From the NCBI RefSeq assembly GCF_940670765.1, contig NZ_CALNVW010000043.1, forward strand, positions 1 through 64,000: a DNA stretch of 64,000 nt, in the 5' to 3' direction. The translations under genes were made by a program, and so were the position numbers. Positions 61,241 to 64,000 of the stretch are shown one piece after another. This DNA comes from Streptomyces sp. A 4/2 (lineage in GTDB: Bacteria; Actinomycetota; Actinomycetes; Streptomycetales; Streptomycetaceae). The notes beneath the pieces were generated by a model that saw only the letters and a list, made by a program, of their open reading frames with translations, ran no database searches and had not been told where the DNA came from. The stretch's first letter is position 1. Every line of letters begins with the position of its first letter.

Positions 61241-61849
61241 TCAAGACGTGGCGGTCGCTCCACCCTGCGCAGCCAGCCGCCGCAGCACCCGCCCGCACCG
61301 GCGGGCGTACGCCCGCTGGAACACGGGGACCAGAGAGCCGGCCGCTCGGGCCCACCAAGCGTCGGGACGGCTGAAGGCGGAGACGGTCAGCCACACGACG
61401 CCGTCGTCCCGCCTCTCGACGACGAACGCCTCTTCACCGCATTCGGGATGACCCGGCAGGGTGCCGTACGCGAACCCCACGCGCCGGGGCTCCTGCGCGG
61501 TCCACACCACACGGCACGGCGCCCGAAGACGCCAGGAGCCCACACCGAGCCCCACGACCACCCGCGCACCCTCGATCGCCACCGGTGCCTGCGTTTCCAT
61601 GGACACGCCCACTGCCCGGTGCATCCGCCAGCTCAACACGGCTTCGCCGGCCCTCCGCACGAGGTCTTCTCCCGTACCCAGCCGGGTACTCACCCGCAAC
61701 GGCTGGAAGCCCTCGGGGCAGCGTCCTTCTCGGCTCGCGCCTACCTGTGCGTAGGTGAATTGGTCCACGACCGGACCGTACAGGGCTCGACGGGCCGGCA
61801 CGGGCCCGGTATCAGGCAGGCGAGGACCAGTTGAGATCTGACGCATCAT
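61241..61849 (-). CDS. DUF1990 family protein
   Basis: 202 residues. TYAQVGASREGRCPEGFQPL near the N-terminus and VWTAQEPRRVGFAYGTLPGH then HPECGEEAFVVERRDDGVVW are features of the DUF1990 family, whose function is unknown. ATG 61849. Around 250 bases separate it from the nicotinamidase gene and nothing was recognised there. Confidence 0.75.
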   Translation of the reverse strand: MMRQISTGPRLPDTGPVPARRALYGPVVDQFTYAQVGASREGRCPEGFQPLRVSTRLGTGEDLVRRAGEAVLSWRMHRAVGVSMETQAPVAIEGARVVVGLGVGSWRLRAPCRVVWTAQEPRRVGFAYGTLPGHPECGEEAFVVERRDDGVVWLTVSAFSRPDAWWARAAGSLVPVFQRAYARRCGRVLRRLAAQGGATATS

Positions 61850-62022
61850 CGGATTCGGGTGCGTTCCGTGGACGTGATGGGGCGCGAACCGGACAAACGG
61901 ACGGAAGCCGTCGGCGTGGCTGCAGCCGGTCGTCTCCCGTTCCTCAATCGTTCAACTCGCCGTCCCTGAGCGGGATATGCGCCGAATCTAGGGTCCTCGG
62001 AGGTTCTTCAGGGAAGGGACTC

Positions 62023-62964
62023 ATGGACGCACTCCTCGCGATCCGGGCTCGCGGGATCACCAAGTCCTTCGGCGATGTCGTCGCGCTCGACGGCATCGAT
62101 CTGGATGTGGCACAAGGGCAGATCCACGGCTTGGCCGGACCGAACGGCGCGGGCAAGACGACCTTGCTCGGTCTTCTGCTGGGTCTGGCCGTCGCCGACA
62201 GCGGTCGCCTCGAAATCCTCGGTACGCAGGTCGGGCGGGCGCTCGCCGCTCCCGGCAGCATCTCCGGTTTCGTGGACGGGCCGGGTCTCTACCCCTCGCT
62301 CACCGCCCGGCAGAACCTCGCCGCGCTGGCCGCCCTCCGAGGCCGCGACGCGCGAACGGCGGGGATCGACGACGTACTCGACCAGGTCGGGCTCACCGAT
62401 GTCGCCGACGACAGGGCCCGCGGCTTCTCCCTGGGCATGCGTCAGCGGCTCGGGCTGGCCGCCGCACTGCTCACCAAGCCCCGCCTGCTCGTGCTCGACG
62501 AACCTTCCAACGGTCTCGACCCGGCCGGCAAAAGACACGTGCACGGTGTCCTCGACCGGCTCGCGTCGGAGGGAACCAGCGTCGTGCTGTCGAGCCACCG
62601 CATGGACGACCTGGAGGCGCTGTGCTCCGAGGTCACCATCCTCGCCACCGGACGGGTCGTCTTCTCCGGACCCCTGGGCAAGCTGGCCGCGGAGAACCGC
62701 GAACTCGACTACCGGGTCATCACCTCCGATCCGCCGGCCGCTCGTCGGCTGGCCGCCGACACGGCCGGGATCCGGATCGGCGACGTCACGGCGGCACGGT
62801 CCGACGCCGAGGTGCTCCTCGTGCGCGCCTTGGCGCCCGCCCTTGACGAACTGGTGGTGAAGCTCGTGCACGCGGGCATCGCACTGCGCGAGCTGGCCCC
62901 CGTGGTGTCGCCGCTGGAGGCCGCGTTCCTCGCACTGACCGAGCAGCAGGAGGCAGGCCGATGA
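62023..62964 (+). CDS. ABC transporter ATP-binding protein
   Basis: 313 residues. Walker A GPNGAGKTT at 39-47, signature FSLGMRQRLGLAAALL, Walker B LLVLDEPSNGLDP, and SSHRMDDLEALCSEV for the switch His. This is the BcrA/DrrA-type group exporting drugs, lantibiotics or lipids. ATG 62023 has GGGAAGGGA upstream. Its stop overlaps the permease start (ATGA), so the two form one transporter. Confidence 0.9.
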   Translation: MDALLAIRARGITKSFGDVVALDGIDLDVAQGQIHGLAGPNGAGKTTLLGLLLGLAVADSGRLEILGTQVGRALAAPGSISGFVDGPGLYPSLTARQNLAALAALRGRDARTAGIDDVLDQVGLTDVADDRARGFSLGMRQRLGLAAALLTKPRLLVLDEPSNGLDPAGKRHVHGVLDRLASEGTSVVLSSHRMDDLEALCSEVTILATGRVVFSGPLGKLAAENRELDYRVITSDPPAARRLAADTAGIRIGDVTAARSDAEVLLVRALAPALDELVVKLVHAGIALRELAPVVSPLEAAFLALTEQQEAGR

Positions 62965-64000
62965 CCGCGACCGTCACCGAGAACGACACGGTTGCCACCG
63001 CCAAGGTGTCGGTGGCGCGCGGCTACCGCTTCGAGCTGGTCAAGCTGGTCTCCCAGTGGCGGATCCGCTTGCTGGTCCTCGCCTGCTGGATCGCGCCGGC
63101 GCTCTTCGTCGCCGCCGTGAGTCAGCAGAGCTCGCTCCCCGTCGACACCCTCTTCGGCCGCTGGATGCACGCCACGGGATGGGCCGGACCGCTGGTGACG
63201 CTCGGTTTCGCGGGCACCTGGGCACTTCCGCTGCTTACCTCGGTCGTCGCCGGCGATGTGTTCGCCGCCGAGGACCGGCTCGGCACCTGGCGCCACCTGC
63301 TCGTGGCCGTCCGGTCGCCTCGACGGATCTTCGTGACGAAGACACTCGCCAGCCTCACCGTCATCCTGCTCCTCGTGGCAGGACTGGCCTGTTCCAGCGC
63401 GGTCGGCGGATTGCTGACGGTCGGCAACCAGCCGTTGGCCGGCCTGGACGGCCACCTGCTGACGCCCGGCGACACCGCGGTCAAGGTCCTGCTCGCCTGG
63501 GTCTGCGTACTCGCCCCGACCCTGGCCCTCGCCGCCGTCGGACTCCTCGGGTCCGTCGCACTCGGACGGTCCCCGATGGGGCTGCTGCTGCCCGCACTCG
63601 TCGCGCTCGCGATGCAGCTCGCGCAGATGCTGCCGCTCCCCGTTGCCGTGCGCCTCGCCCTGCCCGGCTACGCCTTCATCGCCTGGAACGGCCTGTTCAC
63701 CGGCCCCGGCCGAATCGGCCCGCTCCTGATCGGCATCACGGTCAGCCTGGTATGGGCCGTGACCGCGACGGTGCTGGCCTACTTCCTCTTCCTGCGGCGG
63801 GACTTCACCAACCCGACCGACGACGGTTCGCCGCGCCGGGCGATCACCGCCGGAGTCCTCCCGCTCGCCGCACTGGCAGCGGTGACGGTCGGGGTGGTCG
63901 CCGGAACTACGACGGCCACGGGTTCCGGCATCGAGCAGGCGAAGGTGCAGCGCTCGGTCGCCACGGCGTTCGCCCACCTGTACCGCATGCAGACCGAGCA
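62961..64000 (+). CDS. ABC transporter permease, partial
   Basis: First 346 residues of an ABC-2 type permease; the gene continues past the window edge. About six membrane helices are visible (RIRLLVLACWIAPALFVAAV; LASLTVILLLVAGLACSSAV; VLLAWVCVLAPTLALAAVGL; LLLPALVALAMQLAQMLPLP; and others). DVFAAEDRLGTWRHLLVAVR is a typical ABC-2 cytoplasmic loop. ATG 62961 overlaps the ATPase stop. Confidence 0.88.
   Translation, partial: MTATVTENDTVATAKVSVARGYRFELVKLVSQWRIRLLVLACWIAPALFVAAVSQQSSLPVDTLFGRWMHATGWAGPLVTLGFAGTWALPLLTSVVAGDVFAAEDRLGTWRHLLVAVRSPRRIFVTKTLASLTVILLLVAGLACSSAVGGLLTVGNQPLAGLDGHLLTPGDTAVKVLLAWVCVLAPTLALAAVGLLGSVALGRSPMGLLLPALVALAMQLAQMLPLPVAVRLALPGYAFIAWNGLFTGPGRIGPLLIGITVSLVWAVTATVLAYFLFLRRDFTNPTDDGSPRRAITAGVLPLAALAAVTVGVVAGTTTATGSGIEQAKVQRSVATAFAHLYRMQTE

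Overview
The window is high-GC actinobacterial chromosome and almost certainly Streptomyces. Third codon positions are strongly G/C, GTG and TTG starts and GTGA/ATGA overlaps are common, and the families present (DUF6191, ECF41-type sigma factor, Lsr2-like tail, large TerD protein, MatB) are typical of that genus. No rRNA, tRNA or CRISPR array was seen.

Layout. 1-2910 is an eroded mobile-element zone: an S1-like protein, a frameshifted DUF6262 transposon accessory gene, the C-terminal stub of its recombinase, a frameshifted SMI1/KNR4-Lsr2 fusion, and a serine resolvase that has lost its catalytic serine. 2986-14824 holds a class A beta-lactamase, a carboxyltransferase-malonyl-CoA synthetase pair, a secreted RbsD/FucU-like protein coupled to a large secreted GH116-like hydrolase, a peptidoglycan amidase and a kinase-like protein.

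14906-38180 is the centrepiece: a steroid catabolic island of about 23 kb. Its left half, next to a PadR regulator, encodes a luciferase-like flavin monooxygenase, a flavin reductase, an SDR closely resembling Streptomyces 3alpha,20beta-hydroxysteroid dehydrogenase, a second SDR and an HSL-type esterase. Together these could oxidise a C20 alcohol, insert oxygen next to the ketone, and hydrolyse the ester, removing a pregnane side chain (inference). It continues with a FadD3-like ligase, two acyl-CoA dehydrogenases (one FadE30-like), a TetR regulator and another SDR. The right half carries two operons flanking an IclR gene: hsaE-hsaG-hsaF-kshA-small Cys protein-kshB, and hsaA-hsaD-hsaC-hsaB-kstD. 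These cover ring A/B opening and cleavage and the meta-cleavage tail. Palindromes visible by eye suggest two regulons: a TATTCC-N5-GGAATA family near the PadR-linked genes, and a TTCCCGCT-N-AGCGGGAA family before both hsa operons. A secreted tyrosine-phosphatase-like gene (25368-26309) interrupts the island.

38309-64000 is ordinary streptomycete chromosome: galE, a small secreted protein, a TPR protein, a TerD-domain protein, prolyl iminopeptidase, an ECF41 sigma factor, a TauE/SafE-type permease, AraC and TetR regulators with a FAD monooxygenase, a sirohydrochlorin chelatase-like protein, a HAD phosphatase, an encapsulin with its DyP peroxidase cargo, a ClpC-type ATPase, a nicotinamidase, DUF1990, and an ABC exporter whose permease runs off the right edge.
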